A stretch of 64,000 nt of DNA from Caprimulgus europaeus (taxonomy: Eukaryota > Chordata > Aves > Caprimulgiformes > Caprimulgidae), in assembly GCA_907165065.1 (NCBI GenBank), contig OU015524.1, positions 41,297,295-41,361,294 of the forward strand. The letters run 5' to 3'. This document shows positions 38,074-50,570 of the stretch, one piece after another. The translations under genes were made by a program, and so were the position numbers. The notes beneath the pieces were generated by a model, which made no database searches, was not told where the DNA came from, and was given only the letters and a program-made list of their open reading frames with translations. How positions within the stretch are numbered: position 1 is the first letter of the stretch; every line of letters starts with the position of its first letter.

Positions 38074-40240
38074 ATGGTAGAGTGTTAGTATTATTAATCT
38101 TGTTTACTATAGTAGTGCCTAAAATCAAGCAAAACATCAGCCTCATAGGATTTTGTAATATGCAGAGGTACACAGCAAAAGACCATAGCTATCCTAAAGA
38201 GTTTACAGAAGAGGTAAACAATACATATACCAGAGGGGAAAGTGATACAAAAAATGAGCAGTGTGAGCAATGCAATCATGGCAAATATTAGTTTTGCAAC
38301 GGGAAGGAGAGCACTTGAGATGGAACAAGGAGGCACTAAGAAAGTGAGAGCTCAAGTGGGAAAGACAAAGAAATGTAGATGAGCATGACCAGGACAGAAG
38401 CACTTGGGACAGATGTGAAGTAAAACTGGGGTGAAGGATGGTGGCAGAGATTCAGAGTGGATGTCCCCTCCAGAGGGGCAGGAACAAGTCTGCAAAAGTG
38501 AAGGGATAGCTGAAGATCACAGGTAGCCTGCTACAACAGCTGGCTGGACTTCTGAATCCTCTTTTAGCTGGAGCTGATGGGAGCTTCCCTGGCAGGTCAA
38601 AAGGCATTTGGGAACAGGTTCTGCTGAAAGCATCTGAGATCCATTGATCTGTTCTTGTATTTGTGCTTTTACATCTTTATACTTAGAGATGACCAGGTCA
38701 CAGAAGATCAGATACTTGCAATTTTGGATCATGTAACTAAAAAATAAAGCACATATGACACCTGCCTTAAAAATGACAAAAGCCATAGCTTTTTGATTGA
38801 ACCAAATCAGCTCTGCAATCAAAAAAAAAGTGAAATTAGGCACTTCATTTTTTAACAGACATTACTGATACCAGTGTATCTCAAAGAATTAGGATAACTG
38901 TCAGTCATAATACAGCTTTTCTGTTCAATATTTACTGACATATTTTCTCTGACCTAAGCACGGAGTGAGGAGGCAGTAAAAATAAGGCTGCACATAAAAT
39001 CTTTTTAATCAACAGCAATGACAATTGACAATGCAAAATTAACAAAAACATTAGCAATACTATGGGGCTTTTTTTCCTTCTCGTGTCACCAGAGGAGTGT
39101 CACAGCAGAGAAGCAAAAGGGGCATATTATACATAAGACTACTCACAAATTAATGGTAACGGATTCGTGGATACAATTTTCTAGGGCAAGGCCTGTTCCT
39201 GTAATCAGCTGCACAAAGGGGAATTTCTGACCCCACAAAAAATCCCACAGACGTCCATGGAACTCATCTGGAGGAGCGTTTGGTCTGGAAGCCTCTGCTT
39301 TCAGGATCTGCATGACAAATGACTTAAAGGTGGTCTTTATTTACAGGGCAGATACCCAAGCTGGAAAGGAGTGAATAAGAAGAGGATCTATTGTTCAAGC
39401 AGACTAAGAGAAGCTCCTAGAGCAATGTTTTCATAAAACACTTATAAAATCAATAAACCACGTGAACAAGGGAAGTGCACACACGTATAAAGAGGAGGTA
39501 ATTTTATCTCTGCAGATAAAATTGGGAGAACTTATAATGAACAAATACATACAATTCGGGTGGAAATGTTGTAAAAGAAAGAAAATTAAGAGTAGCTGCA
39601 GAATAGAGATCTATTTTTTTCAAATCTGTATTTTATCTACACTAAAAAGAAAACTGAATCATCATCTATTTAGTGTATAAGCGCTATCAAAAGGAGAAAA
39701 TACTAAAAGGATCTTCATTCTATCAAAGAGTAGCACTGGAGTTAGTGGCTTGAAGCTGAAATAAATGTCTAGAAACACATTGTCACAGAGTGTAGTCATC
39801 TACTAGGAAAAACATTGAAAAAAGCAACAGATCCTTTGTCACTTGTTGTCTTACACATCATTCAGAAAGTCACTTACTCCTTAATTTAAAGTGGTTTAGA
39901 CAAACACAAGAATAGCTTGGAGAAACTGAAAAATTTCTGAATGTTAAATGAGGACATATATATTCTAGGTATAAAAACAAAGAAGCATAAGTGACACAGA
40001 TGTACATGACTAACTTCTCTCACAGCTGAGGAAGGTTTGGCTTTCTGAGAGTGACAAAGAGAACCCCAGCTCCTGACATCAATTTCCCTGAGACTTCCCA
40101 GCTTCACTGACCTTCCCTTTCAGTTCATCCTCCACATTTCTTTTTCTTTTATCTTTTTTAAAGGAGATTCTTCTAATATGACTAGCATACAGCTATTTAA
40201 CAATCTTAGTAAAGTCTTCTGACTGTTTTGGTAGAAGAAC

Positions 40241-40296
40241 TTCTTTCTTTCTTTCTCTCTTTCATTTTCTTTCTCTCTCTCTTTCTTTATTCTTTG
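40241..40296. repeat. Polypyrimidine CTTT/CT-rich tract
   Basis: The plus strand is nearly all C and T, with TTTC and TC units and two isolated A. It is preceded by another T-rich stretch from about 40138. No acceptor-like exon follows that I recognise, so it is called a low-complexity tract and not a splice signal. Confidence 0.85.
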
Positions 40297-40913
40297 TTAA
40301 CAGTACCTTTATAGCCATCTTCAAATTTACCATTTTTCTATTAAGGTACAATGCAATACCAAGCTGAACAAGGAAACACTGCATATTTATGAATATACAC
40401 TGTATTTTCTAAATTTGGTGACAACCTCTGTGTGTTTGCAATCAAAGCAAATTGCTATGGAGTTAAATGTTACAGGTTTTCAGACAGAGAAAAAAAAGCA
40501 ATGAAGCTATGTAGGAACACCCAAGCAAATAATAAACACCAGTCCAATAGCCACACAGGAACAGCTCCTTGGCCCTGTCCAGCCCACAATATAACTACCA
40601 AGGCAGCACACAGAGAGATGACGGAATATTAAACTTTTCAGGGCTTTGGGAAACTGGTGGAGCCAGATGCACAGTGAACAGTTCAAGGCTTCCAAGGCAA
40701 TGGTAGTAAAAGCTAACAGCTTGACCAGGGATACTACAGGGAGCCTGAAAGCAAGAAAGGTCTTTTCTCCTTGTCAGATATGGAGCTAACAAACTCAGGG
40801 TGAACTTGTATTCTTAATTTTTCTTACCAGCCTTTGTAAATAAGTCCTATGCACAAAGTCCTATTGTCATGTGACCTTCTGCTTGCTTTTGAAGGTTAAG
40901 TAATAAGTAATGA

Positions 40914-40932
40914 ATTATGAATAATTCATAAT
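40914..40932. repeat. Perfect inverted repeat, 9-base arms, 1-base centre
   Basis: ATTATGAAT, one A, then ATTCATAAT. The arms are AT-rich and short and could arise by chance. A hairpin or a homeodomain/POU-type binding site is possible but not shown. Confidence 0.8.
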
Positions 40933-43076
40933 GAATGAATAAGTAATTATCCTTTTCAGAGTCACTAGGATTGACTTCCTGATCACAGTATTTAAGAAGG
41001 AAAAAGCTTGTAGCGAAAACAGAATTATTCTGCTCAAAGAAAATGAAAACATGTGGATCAAGGTTCTATCATAAAATTCTAGAGAGGTGAAGTAAGCCAG
41101 GTTTATTTCTAAGGACTGTCCTAGAAGCATCTCTATGGGAATTGGGTATTAGGTATAATTTCAACCTCCAAACTAAAAAGTAAGTTCCTAAGCATGAAGA
41201 GAGAGAAACTCTGTTCCTGTTGTCTTGGAAACCCTCCAGAAAGGGAGTTTACAGAGAACTCAGGCAGGGAGGCCTGAACAGATGCAGGTCCCAGTGTGCT
41301 TGCAGTACATAAACCTGTGTAGGCTTAGCAATACCTCAGGCTGGCTACATATGAATGGTACTCAACGTCACTACTTTCAGGTATTACATTTCTGTAATGT
41401 TTACCTTCAAAATCAATACTTTAGAGATGCTTGACTGCATTATATCAATAGTGTGGGACTAGAGGAACTGCCACTAAACAAATATCCTCTTCAGGATTGA
41501 GGACTTAAGACAAGCATTCCTAGGTCAGGTAATAGAGGCATTGTCAACACAAAATGGTATTTCTTTTTCTTATCCTGTTCTCTTTGCACTGATTCCTCCT
41601 TCCATAATAGTTCTCCTGTACCCGTATGTCCTATCTTCTGCTCCATACTACAGCTTTGATAATACCCACTCCCCTTTCTCCTGCAATAATCACCTGGATA
41701 TTTCATTTGGTGGAAAACACATGCTATCTGCCCCTCCGTGGACTGAGAAGCATTGCTTATCTCACAGACAAGCAGCATGCATTTATCTTCGGGCTACAAG
41801 ATGCTTCCACCTACTGGAAGGAGTGCTCCTCTGGCCAGGCTTTGGTGGGGACTCAGCACACACCCTGTGGCTACTTCACTGATGATCTCTGCATCATGTC
41901 AGTAGGCCAAGCAGCATTCTGCTCTCCACTTTAAGTAGGCAAACCTGGGTCTCAGGCTTGGACTTTATCTAGAGAAAAAATATTAACAGTCTGCATCTCT
42001 GTTACAGAGATGAGGAAAACCCCTGGGAGAGAACAAGAGGTGCATAAAATGTGCTTAAATTCCTACCTGTTTTAGTTCTGTCTGTGTGAAAGAGTCAGGG
42101 TTTTGAAGCATGAATTCAGGTGAGTTAAAAAGGGTTCTAAACTGCTGCAAATTCATGTAACTATATGCATATTTTCTTATCTGTTGCTAACAGTTTTGCC
42201 CAGTATCAGGAAAATGTGTAGTTATGAAGGTTTGCTCCAACAGCTCCTCACTGAAACTGGAGATACTGTACTGTCCCTGCCATTCCTCTGCTGCTAACTT
42301 CACTTTCCCTTATTTTCACATGTGCCGAACGTTGCCAGAGTGTCCACTAGATAGTTTGACAAGCAAGTCCTCTGCACCAGACTCTGGAAAAGGTAGGAAA
42401 AATTCATAATCTCACATTTGAGTTGATAGAGCTAAACAACATGAACTCATGACATAAGAAAAATGACAAATAAGTCACATATTTAACTGTGAAACAAACT
42501 CTGCAGGGGATAGTTTCAACATAACATCTGTTATATATAAAACAGGTTATATGCTGGGTTTATTTATAGCCTTTTTAGAGAAAAGCACACTTAGTTCAAC
42601 TAATAACTTGTCTGAATTAATTTTACACATGTGGTTTTAATTTTGGATTTACAGATTGCATCAATTTATCTGATTTTCTTCACATCAAATGAAGGAAATT
42701 AAGTACGTATTATGCTAGCATGAAACATGTTTTCCTTAAAGCACTTTTTTCTGTTCACAGTGATTAGGGTGGTCAGGGTGGTAGCACCATTATTGTTTGT
42801 TGTTCCCACAGTTTCTATTTTTCTATTGAAATCCAAATTTGTTCTTTTTGTTAACTCAATCACTCTAAGTAAGTTCCTTCGGAGCTTATTTCTAAGAAAT
42901 GTTCTTAAAAACAGAGCCAGAGTAATTTGCATTGCCCTGAAGGAGCTAATTCAAGGCATTTGCAAATACATCATAATGTGGACACATTTTCCCATTTTTG
43001 TTTTTTGTCAAAGTAATTCTATTGCACCTTAATAGTTTCAGCAGAATGAAATATCACTAACTGTACTCCAGTGAAA

Positions 43077-43092
43077 CAAACAAACAAACAAA
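43077..43092. repeat. (CAAA)4 simple repeat
   Basis: Four perfect CAAA units followed by a short A run. Confidence 0.9.
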
Positions 43093-43184
43093 AAAGAATT
43101 TTACTGTAATCATCAATTCTGGATTAAAAGCTTTAATAGAAACAGTATTTTACCTTAGCAAAATACTAGAAGCACACACATGTA

Positions 43185-43202
43185 CATACATATATATGTA
43201 TG
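43185..43202. repeat. Perfect 18-base palindrome, TA-rich
   Basis: CATACATATATATGTATG is identical to its reverse complement. It is centred on a TA repeat, so it is probably a by-product of simple-repeat sequence. Confidence 0.85.
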
Positions 43203-46200
43203 GACACACCATACAGAAATTGACTAAGAAGTCTGTTCATACTTAATTGCTGCACAGAGATTTACCAGTAGCACAGCCTTGCTAATGGTCAGGGTATCTA
43301 CCTGCGACCTAAACTGTGCAGGCTCAGGAGGAAAAAGCAGGAACTGAAGCAGAAATAAGGAGTAGAAGAGGCTCTCTTGTGACAATTTGATGTTAAAAAT
43401 TCTAACTTTTTATGACAACTATTACTAAAGAGGTATTAAGTATTATCCCTTTATTGCACATAAGAGTAATGCTGTATCATTTTGGAAAAAAATCTGATGC
43501 TACATCATTAAACATGTTAATGTCAAATCACTGATTCAGAATACAGTAGTATCAATAGCTTCACTATTTCATTAATTAATAAAGAACAACAAAGGAATGC
43601 ATAAGAATTTCATCACATGAACCTTTCAGAAGTCCACTGTGTGATAAAAAATTAGGGTGTTTTTTTTAATAAATTCTTATGCATACGATTTTTTGTCTTC
43701 AAGTCCATATATTTTGGTAGCATATCTTCACGTAATACAAGTTAACACAAGGTTAACACTCAGAGGTAATCTTTTTATTTTTCTATACACACAGAAGAAA
43801 CAGTTTTCACAGGAATTGCCTTCATTAGAAACTATGAGCACAAAACAACCTCTTCTCTCCACCAAGATTACCACATGATCGTCTGGCATACCAGTGCACC
43901 ATACTGAAAGGAAGGCAGCAATGCTTTCCCTGTATGAACAGCCCAGACCTTTGGGAGGGCTAAGGGTGCCACACATCTATCACAGACACGGCACTGCACA
44001 GTCAGGTGTGATGACCATAACGTCTCAGGGGCTGCTATAAAGGTTTGCACATGGTTACTGATTTCTTTTGCTACTGTGTGCATGTTAAGTGCTAAAGTGC
44101 CATCGCTGTGGTCTATGTGTCCTGGCATTTTCTTTCCATGTCTGAACTGTAAACACCAGCCTTGCAAGTGCCTTCTGTCTTTGGGTGCAAGTGCTGAGGA
44201 CACATCTCCTCCTTTCGCCTCACAGAACCCGAAGACATAAATCCTACTTTCAGAGGTACATCAATAATTCTCACCTAGTTACACCTACATTTGTCTCACA
44301 AACTGTTTCACGAAGTGGCACTGATCTCACAGCTTGGGGTACAAGGGAAAGCAGCAGCTCACTTTATCAAGTTGATGCCATCTGAAACACATGACTACAA
44401 CCAAAGAAATGCACAATAAAGGAGTTTGGAATTGCACTCATAATTTTCATGTTTTATTACTGCTTCAGTGCAATTCAGTAAGTAACAATTCATCATAAAA
44501 ACACGATAAATATGGTTAACTGACATCTATTCCACTCTCGTAACGTAGTGTGCTTCTGCATCATCAGGAAGCTCCTAAATGATTAATGATTTTTTTTCTT
44601 CTCTAAGGCTAAAGGATCTAGGGCATTTCAACTTCTGGAGCTCTAAATGATATTTCATGGTTTACCATAACTAATATTATCTGTAACACTCATACTGAAG
44701 ACACAGAAGATACAGAGATTTCTCAAGATGTCATGCAAATTTTGGAGGATGTTTACAAATTACTTCAGTGTAGGAACTATATTGCAGATCTTGTCCTAAG
44801 TGTTTTTATTACTCTAAAGAAGGACCAAACTGACATTTAAGCATTGCTTTTAATAATTCAGCCAATATCTTGGGAGGGTGTTCGCACTGCTTCACCTGCA
44901 ATTACCTCATCAGGTTTTTGCAGGGTGTTTGATAAAACAAGAGATAAAGTCACACATCAGTGGTCAAACTTAATTCACTTAAGGCATTAAATCCACTCAA
45001 GACACTAAGAGTGAAATTCAACTGTTCAGTAACAGTTGAAGAGGAGCAGATAACCTGCACAAAGCACTCACACACCAAGCACAAAGTATAATGTGATCAG
45101 AAAACAAAAGGAAAATTTTCCTCACTGGCTACACGTACCAGAGAGAAGGATCTCGTACAAATTCCACCCTGTACTCTTCTGAATATCAAGACAGCCTCAC
45201 ATTTTAATATCTAATGGTTTCAGGAGTGGAAGCTCCTGAATTAAAAACACATCCATCTTAGAAAATGTACAGAAGAAATATTGATTGTATCAATCAAAAA
45301 ATTATAAAGAGATTAAAAAGGAAGATGGAAGTTCAAAAGCTTCCACTTCCCTGGAGAGGGGAGTTTAAGCACTGCACTTGGGATCACCCTGACAGGGTTG
45401 TGTATGAGGTTTTTATTCTTCCTTATCTCTTTCTCCCAGTAGGAGGTCAGAATACCTCTAATAAGAGTGTCATAACTAGCAATCAGTATAGTCATTCTTC
45501 CTCTGAACTGGTGACTGTCACAAAGCTTACATTAAACAAATCACAGTAAAAACAGATGCATTTTTCACTTGTATTTCAAGCTCCACTAGATTTCTGTGTA
45601 GTTTTAATACTGTGGATTTTACGTGTATTTTTTTTCCTTCTCAACACTATCTGGACTCTGTGTTTACATTTGAAGCTTTCTAAATAATTCAAAGCACGAA
45701 ATCTAGCTAAACCTACCAAAATGTAAGACACATCCAATCACATTTAACTGAGGAAAACAAAGAGGCAATTGGCAAAAACTGAAAATCCTTTTCAAAACTC
45801 ATTTGGCCACAAAGTATTCAATTATTTTTGAATAACTTACTGAAAGCCCTCAAAATTTATGCTTTTCTAATTTTGATGTCATTGAACTCTCTATTGAAGG
45901 CAATGGGTAACTGAACTAAGTTAACTCTCACTTCAATAGTAACCTAAATGGGCTATTATAAAAGAACGAAAAATCCAGAACTTAATAAATAAAAGAAAAA
46001 GCTGTATTACTTTTTGGTTTGTAGGTACCTGTACACCTGTAAGACCATTCAAATATCTTTATTATTAGCAATGTTACATAAAGAAACTATTGAGAAATAA
46101 CTTTATTTTTATTTAGAATATCATAAGTAAAAATAATTAGCAAGTTTATAAATTATTGCTGGTTTATCTTTGCATTTTTCTGCTAAAAGCTGAAAAGCAC

Positions 46201-46467
46201 TTTGTAAATATTAAGTATCCTTCTAAGTAGACTGTATCTGTTATCAAGGTATTTAAAAGAATCAAAGCAAAAAAAGTACCAATGACTGCTGAAAGTCGAA
46301 AAGAAAGTCAATGGCAAAAAAATGTATTTCAGATTCTACAGTCCTGATTACCCATTCACAGTCTTCATCACACAATGACACTCCTCTTTCTCTATGAAGA
46401 CAAGATGATTCACCACTGCCTTCTCCATAACTGGAATATTAATAAGCAATTATAGCTGTGTTCAAAT

Positions 46468-47551
46468 AATGTTGGCAAACTCAAGAAGTGTGGACTTGAT
46501 GACTGAACAGTGAGGGGGATTGGGAACTGACTGAATGACAGAGCTCAGAGGGTTGTCATTGGTGGTGCGAAATCAAGCTGGAGGCCTGTATCTAGTGGTG
46601 TCCCCAGGGGTCAATACTGGGTCCAGTGTTAACCTATTCATCAGTGACTTAGATGAAGGAACATCAGCAAATTTGCTGATGATACTGAACTGGGAGGAGT
46701 GTTGGATACACCAGATGGCTGCGCTGCCATTCAGAGGGACCCTGACAGGCTGGAGAGATGGGCAGAAAAGAACCTCATGAGGTTCAACAAGGGGAAGTGC
46801 AAGGTCCTGTATATGGGAAGGAATAACCCCTTGCACCAGTACAGGTTGGGGGCTGACCTCCTGGAAAGCAGCCCTGCAGTGAAGGACCTGGAAGTCCCGG
46901 TGGACAACAAGATCAGTATGAGCCAGCAGTGTGCTCTTCTGGCCAGGAAGGCTGACAGTACCCTGGGTTGTATGAGGAAGAGTGTTGCCAGCAGGTCAAG
47001 AGGTGATCCTCCCCCTCTACTCAGCCCTGGTCAGGGCCCACCTGGAGTATTGTGTCCAGTTCTGGGCTCTCCAGTACAGCAAGGATACGGAACTCCTGGA
47101 GTGTGTCCAGTGAAGGGTGACTAAGATGGTTAAAGGACTCATCTTTCATATGAGGAAAGACTAAGGGAGCTGGGCCAGTTCAGCCTGGAGAAAAGGCGAC
47201 TCAGAGGGGATCTCATTAATTTTTATAAATATTAAAAGGGAGAGTGTCTAAAGGATGGGGCCAGACTCTTCTCATTGGCACCCAAAAATAAGACATGAGG
47301 CAATGGGCACAAACTGCAGCAAAGGAAGTTCCACCTGAATATAAGGAAGAACTTCTTTACTGTGAGGGTGACTAAGCACTGGAACAGGCTGCCCAGAGTG
47401 GTTATGAAATCTCCTTCCCTGGAGATACTAAAAAACTGTCTGGACAAAACCCTGGTTCATGCGCTCTAGGAGTACCTGCTTGAGCAGGGTGGTTGGACTA
47501 GATGACCTTCAGAGGTGCCTTCCAACCTCAATGATTCTATGATTCTGTGAC
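46468..47551 (+). mobile_element. CR1 LINE, older 3' copy with broken ORF2
   Basis: The copy begins around the [13 protein letters not shown] region of ORF2 (residues about 613-625 of the intact copy downstream) and runs to the terminal octamer (ATGATTCTATGATTCTGTGA). Counterparts of the reverse-transcriptase motifs GVPQGS and FADD can be read. Compared with the downstream copy there are small deletions of about 4 bases (near 46630) and about 10 bases (near 46660), so the frame is broken. A residual 141-codon frame (46699-47124) is what is left of the C-terminal part. The 3' UTR reads GGTTGGACTAGATGACCTTC and differs from that of the neighbour, so the two are separate insertions of different CR1 subfamilies and not a duplication. 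Confidence 0.92.
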
Positions 47552-47623
47552 TCAAACTAATGAATAAAACTACTATCAAGGATTTTTTTTTTTTAAAAAG
47601 CACATTTTCACTGAAAATAGTAG
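47552..47623. other. Spacer between two CR1 copies
   Basis: About 70 bases of AT-rich unique sequence including a T run (about 47583-47594). It separates the 3' end of the older CR1 from the 5' truncation point of the younger one. An in-frame TAG at 47621-47623 closes the younger ORF2 frame at the junction. The exact junction is uncertain by some tens of bases. Confidence 0.6.
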
Positions 47624-47647
47624 GGGGAAGGGGTCACGGCTGGGCTT

Positions 47648-50506
47648 GTGCCAGTGGGGCAGCAGTTTGGAATTGATGAAGGCAGGGAGGCCTCCCACCC
47701 CCCTAGGCTGAAACTGGTGAACTCGACTCGCTCCCTGAAATGCCTGTACACCAATGCACGCAGCATGGGGAACAAGCAGGAGGAGTTAGAAACCCATGTT
47801 CGGTCAGGGGATTATGATCTGGTAGCAATTACAGAGACATGGTGGGATAGCTCACATGACTGGAATGTGGTCATGGATGGCTATGTCCTACTCAGGAAAG
47901 ACAGGCCAGAGAGGCGAGGTGGTGGAGTTGCTCTTTATGTGAGAGAGCAACTGCAGTGCATTCAGATCTATCCAGGGGCGGATGAGGAGCTAGTTGAGAG
48001 CCTGTGGGTAAAAATCAAGGGGCAGGCTGGTAGGGTTGATACTGTCGTGGGTGTCTATTACAGGCCACCAGATCAGGGTGAAGAAATTGATGAGGCCTTC
48101 TACAGGCAGCTGACAGCAGCCTCGCAATCCCAGGCCCTGGTTGTTGTGGGGGATTTTAACTACCCAGATATTTGCTGGAGAGACCACTCGGCCAGCCACC
48201 CCCAATCCAGGAGGTTCCTCGAGTGCATCGATGATAACTTCTTGATGCAAATGGTGGATGAACCAACCAGGAGGGGAGTGACGCTGGATCTGATCCTCAC
48301 TAACAAGGAGGGTCTGGTTGAGGCTGTGAAGGTTGAGGACTGCCTGGGCTGCAGTGATCATGAGATGGTGAAGTTCCGAATCTCATGTGGCATAAGCAGA
48401 ATTACAAGTAAGATTGCTACCCTGGACTTCAGGAGGGCCAACTTTGGCCTCTTCAAGCAATTGTTAGGGGAAATTCCATGGGACAGATTACTTGAAGGTA
48501 AAGGGGCCCAAGACAGCTGGTTAACATTCAGGGACAGCTTCTTCTGGGCTCAAGATCAAAGCATTCCGATATGTAGGAAGTCAGGGAAGGGAGCCAGGAG
48601 ACCTGCTTGGTTAAGCAGGGAACTGCTGGCCAAACTTAAATGGAAGAGGAGAGTTTACAAATCGTGGAAGGAGGGGCTGGCTACTTGGGAGGAATATAAG
48701 GATATTGTCAGAGGATGTAGGGAGGCAACTAGGAAAGCCAAGGCCTCCTTAGAATTAGATCTTGCCAGAGGGGTCAAGGACAACAGGAAGAGCTTCTTCA
48801 AATACATGGCAGATAAAGCCAATGTCAGAGGCAATGTAGGCCCACTGATAAATGAGGGGGGTACCCTGGTGACAGAGGATACAGAGAAGGCAGAGCTATT
48901 GAATGCCTTCTTTGCCTCTGTCTACTCTGCCGGAAGTTGTCTTGAGGAGCTCTGTACCCTGGAGACCCCAGATGGAGACAGGACAATGGAGAAGATTGCC
49001 TCAGTTGATGAGGATTGGGTCAGGGACCAATTAAGCAACCTGGACATCCATAAGTCCATGGGTCCAGATGGGATGCATCCACGAGTGTTGAGGGAGCTGG
49101 CTGAGGTCATTGCTAGACCGCTCTCCATCATCTTTGCTAAGTCGTGGGGAACGGGAGAGGTGCCTGAGGACTGGAGGAAGGCAAATGTCACTCCAATCTT
49201 CAAAAAGGGCAAGAAGGAGGACCCGGGTAACTACAGACCGGTCAGCCTCACCTCCATCCCTGGAAGGGTGATGGAACGACTTATCCTTGGTGCCATCTCT
49301 AGGCATATCAAGGATAAGAGGGTCATTAGGGGCAGTCAGCACGGCTTCACCAGGGGGAAGTCGTGCTTGACCAACCTTCTAGACTTTTATGAAAACACGA
49401 CCAGGTGGCTGGATGATGGTAGAGCAGTGGATGTGGTCTATCTTGATTTCAGCAAAGCATTTGACACGGTCTCCCACAGCATCCTCGCTGATAAATTGAG
49501 GAAGTGTGGATTAGATGAGCAGGTAGTGAGATGGATTATTAACTGGCTGGTGGGAAGAAGCCAGAGAGTAGTGGTCAATGGGGCGGAGTCTAGTTGGAGA
49601 CCTGTGTCTAGTGGAGTCCCTCAGGGGTCAGTACTAGGACCAGTATTATTCAATATATTCATAAATGACCTAGATGAGGGAATTGAGTGCACTGTCAGCA
49701 AGTTTGCTGATGATACAAAGCTGGGAGGAGTGGCTGACACTCCAGAGGGCTGTGCTGCCATCCAGAGAGACCTGGACAGGCTGGAGAGCTGGGCAGGGAA
49801 AAATTTGATGAAATATAATAAGGGCAAGTGTAGGGTGTTGCACCTGGGCAGGAACAACCCCAGGTTCCAGTATAGGTTAGGAAATGATCTCCTAGAGAGC
49901 AGTGAAGGGGAAAGGGATCTGGGAGTCCTGGTGGACAGCAGGATGACCATGAGCCAGCACTGTGCCCTTGTGGCCAGGAAGGCCAATGGCATCCTGGGGT
50001 GCATTAGAAGGGGTGTAGTCAGTAGGTCAAGAGAGGTTCTTCTTCCTCTTTACTCTGCCCTGGTGAGGCCACATCTGGAATATTGTGTCCAGTTCTGGGC
50101 CCCACAGTTCAAGAAGGACAGGGAGCTGCTTGAGAGAGTCCAGCGAAGAGCCACCAAAATGATTAAGGGAGTGGAACATCTCCCTTATGAGGAAAGGCTG
50201 AGGGAGCTGGGGCTCTTTAGCTTGGAGAAGAGGAGGCTGAGGGGGGACCTGATTAATGTTTATAAATATTTGAATGGTGAGTGTCAGGAGGATGGGGCCA
50301 GGCTCTTTGCAGTGATGACCAATGATAGGACAAGGGGCAATGGGTGTAAGCTGGAACACAGGAGGTTCCGCTTAAATTTGAGAAAGAACTTCTTTACAGT
50401 AAGGGTGACAGAGCACTGGAACAGGCTGCCCAGGGAGGTTGTGGAGTCTCCTTCTCTGGAGACATTCAAGACCCGCCTGGACGCCTTCCTGTGCAAACTC
50501 ATCTAG
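47648..50506 (+). CDS. CR1 ORF2: endonuclease-reverse transcriptase, N-terminally truncated
   Basis: This 952-codon frame encodes the CR1 replication enzyme, which nicks genomic DNA and copies CR1 RNA at the nick. Residues about 30-245 form an APE-type endonuclease, with N36 in YTNARSM, E63 in ITETWW, D169/N171 in GDFN, LDLIL at 213-217 and SDH at 236-238. Residues about 500-780 form the reverse transcriptase: [32 protein letters not shown] with catalytic D600, [10 protein letters not shown] at 656-665 and FADD with D688/D689. A conserved CR1 C-terminal region follows ([17 protein letters not shown]). No catalytic residue I know of is missing. The codon at 47648 is GTG, not ATG. The frame is open back to 47624, where a TAG closes it at the insertion junction. 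The first ATG is codon 40, after N36. The natural start was therefore lost, and this locus probably cannot make a working endonuclease without an upstream start supplied by another transcript. Confidence 0.95.
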   Translation: MPVGQQFGIDEGREASHPPRLKLVNSTRSLKCLYTNARSMGNKQEELETHVRSGDYDLVAITETWWDSSHDWNVVMDGYVLLRKDRPERRGGGVALYVREQLQCIQIYPGADEELVESLWVKIKGQAGRVDTVVGVYYRPPDQGEEIDEAFYRQLTAASQSQALVVVGDFNYPDICWRDHSASHPQSRRFLECIDDNFLMQMVDEPTRRGVTLDLILTNKEGLVEAVKVEDCLGCSDHEMVKFRISCGISRITSKIATLDFRRANFGLFKQLLGEIPWDRLLEGKGAQDSWLTFRDSFFWAQDQSIPICRKSGKGARRPAWLSRELLAKLKWKRRVYKSWKEGLATWEEYKDIVRGCREATRKAKASLELDLARGVKDNRKSFFKYMADKANVRGNVGPLINEGGTLVTEDTEKAELLNAFFASVYSAGSCLEELCTLETPDGDRTMEKIASVDEDWVRDQLSNLDIHKSMGPDGMHPRVLRELAEVIARPLSIIFAKSWGTGEVPEDWRKANVTPIFKKGKKEDPGNYRPVSLTSIPGRVMERLILGAISRHIKDKRVIRGSQHGFTRGKSCLTNLLDFYENTTRWLDDGRAVDVVYLDFSKAFDTVSHSILADKLRKCGLDEQVVRWIINWLVGRSQRVVVNGAESSWRPVSSGVPQGSVLGPVLFNIFINDLDEGIECTVSKFADDTKLGGVADTPEGCAAIQRDLDRLESWAGKNLMKYNKGKCRVLHLGRNNPRFQYRLGNDLLESSEGERDLGVLVDSRMTMSQHCALVARKANGILGCIRRGVVSRSREVLLPLYSALVRPHLEYCVQFWAPQFKKDRELLERVQRRATKMIKGVEHLPYEERLRELGLFSLEKRRLRGDLINVYKYLNGECQEDGARLFAVMTNDRTRGNGCKLEHRRFRLNLRKNFFTVRVTEHWNRLPREVVESPSLETFKTRLDAFLCKLI

Positions 50507-50570
50507 GTGTTCCTGCTCCGGCAGGGGGATTGGACTAGATGATCTTTCGAGGTCCCTTCCAATCCCTAAT
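50507..50570 (+). other. CR1 3' untranslated region
   Basis: The 64 bases between the ORF2 stop codon and the octamer array include GGATTGGACTAGATGATC and CCCTTCCAATCCCTAA. In CR1 this region and the octamers are the part recognised by the reverse transcriptase. It is the most useful stretch for assigning the subfamily, and it differs from the 3' UTRs of the copies ending at 9172 and 47551. Confidence 0.85.

Larger units (their letters stand above)
29886..40240. other. Non-coding AT-rich DNA, no gene recognised
   Basis: About 10 kb without a recognisable exon or transposable element. The longest open frame, 116 codons at 35633-35983, has no known motif and no evident splice borders. Poly-A runs lie at 31513-31530 and 32745-32757. 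A 14-base unit is duplicated in tandem at 38046-38073. The stretch 38280-38500 is purine-rich on the plus strand. Confidence 0.6.
40297..46467. other. Non-coding AT-rich DNA, no gene recognised
   Basis: No exon or mobile element recognised. Open frames of 95-113 codons around 41491-41934 occur in several frames and on both strands, which argues against any being real. Small palindromes lie at 40914-40932 and 43185-43202 and a (CAAA)4 run at 43077-43092. The stretch 42727-43032 is open in overlapping frames on both strands, again without a recognisable product. Confidence 0.6.

Noticed and set aside
40138-40296. Polypyrimidine tract as a strong 3' splice site
   Set aside because: No recognisable coding exon follows. 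The tract has simple CTTT/CT units and looks like low-complexity DNA.
41491-41934. Overlapping frames up to 113 codons as a small gene
   Set aside because: Three frames on two strands compete in the same interval and none has a motif or plausible promoter context.
47648-47650. Start codon for CR1 ORF2
   Set aside because: The codon is GTG, not a normal eukaryotic initiator, and the frame continues upstream to the insertion junction. It marks no real start.
47990-50502. Minus-strand open frames of 72-127 codons inside the young CR1
   Set aside because: Shadows of the plus-strand ORF2, whose domains and catalytic residues are unambiguous.
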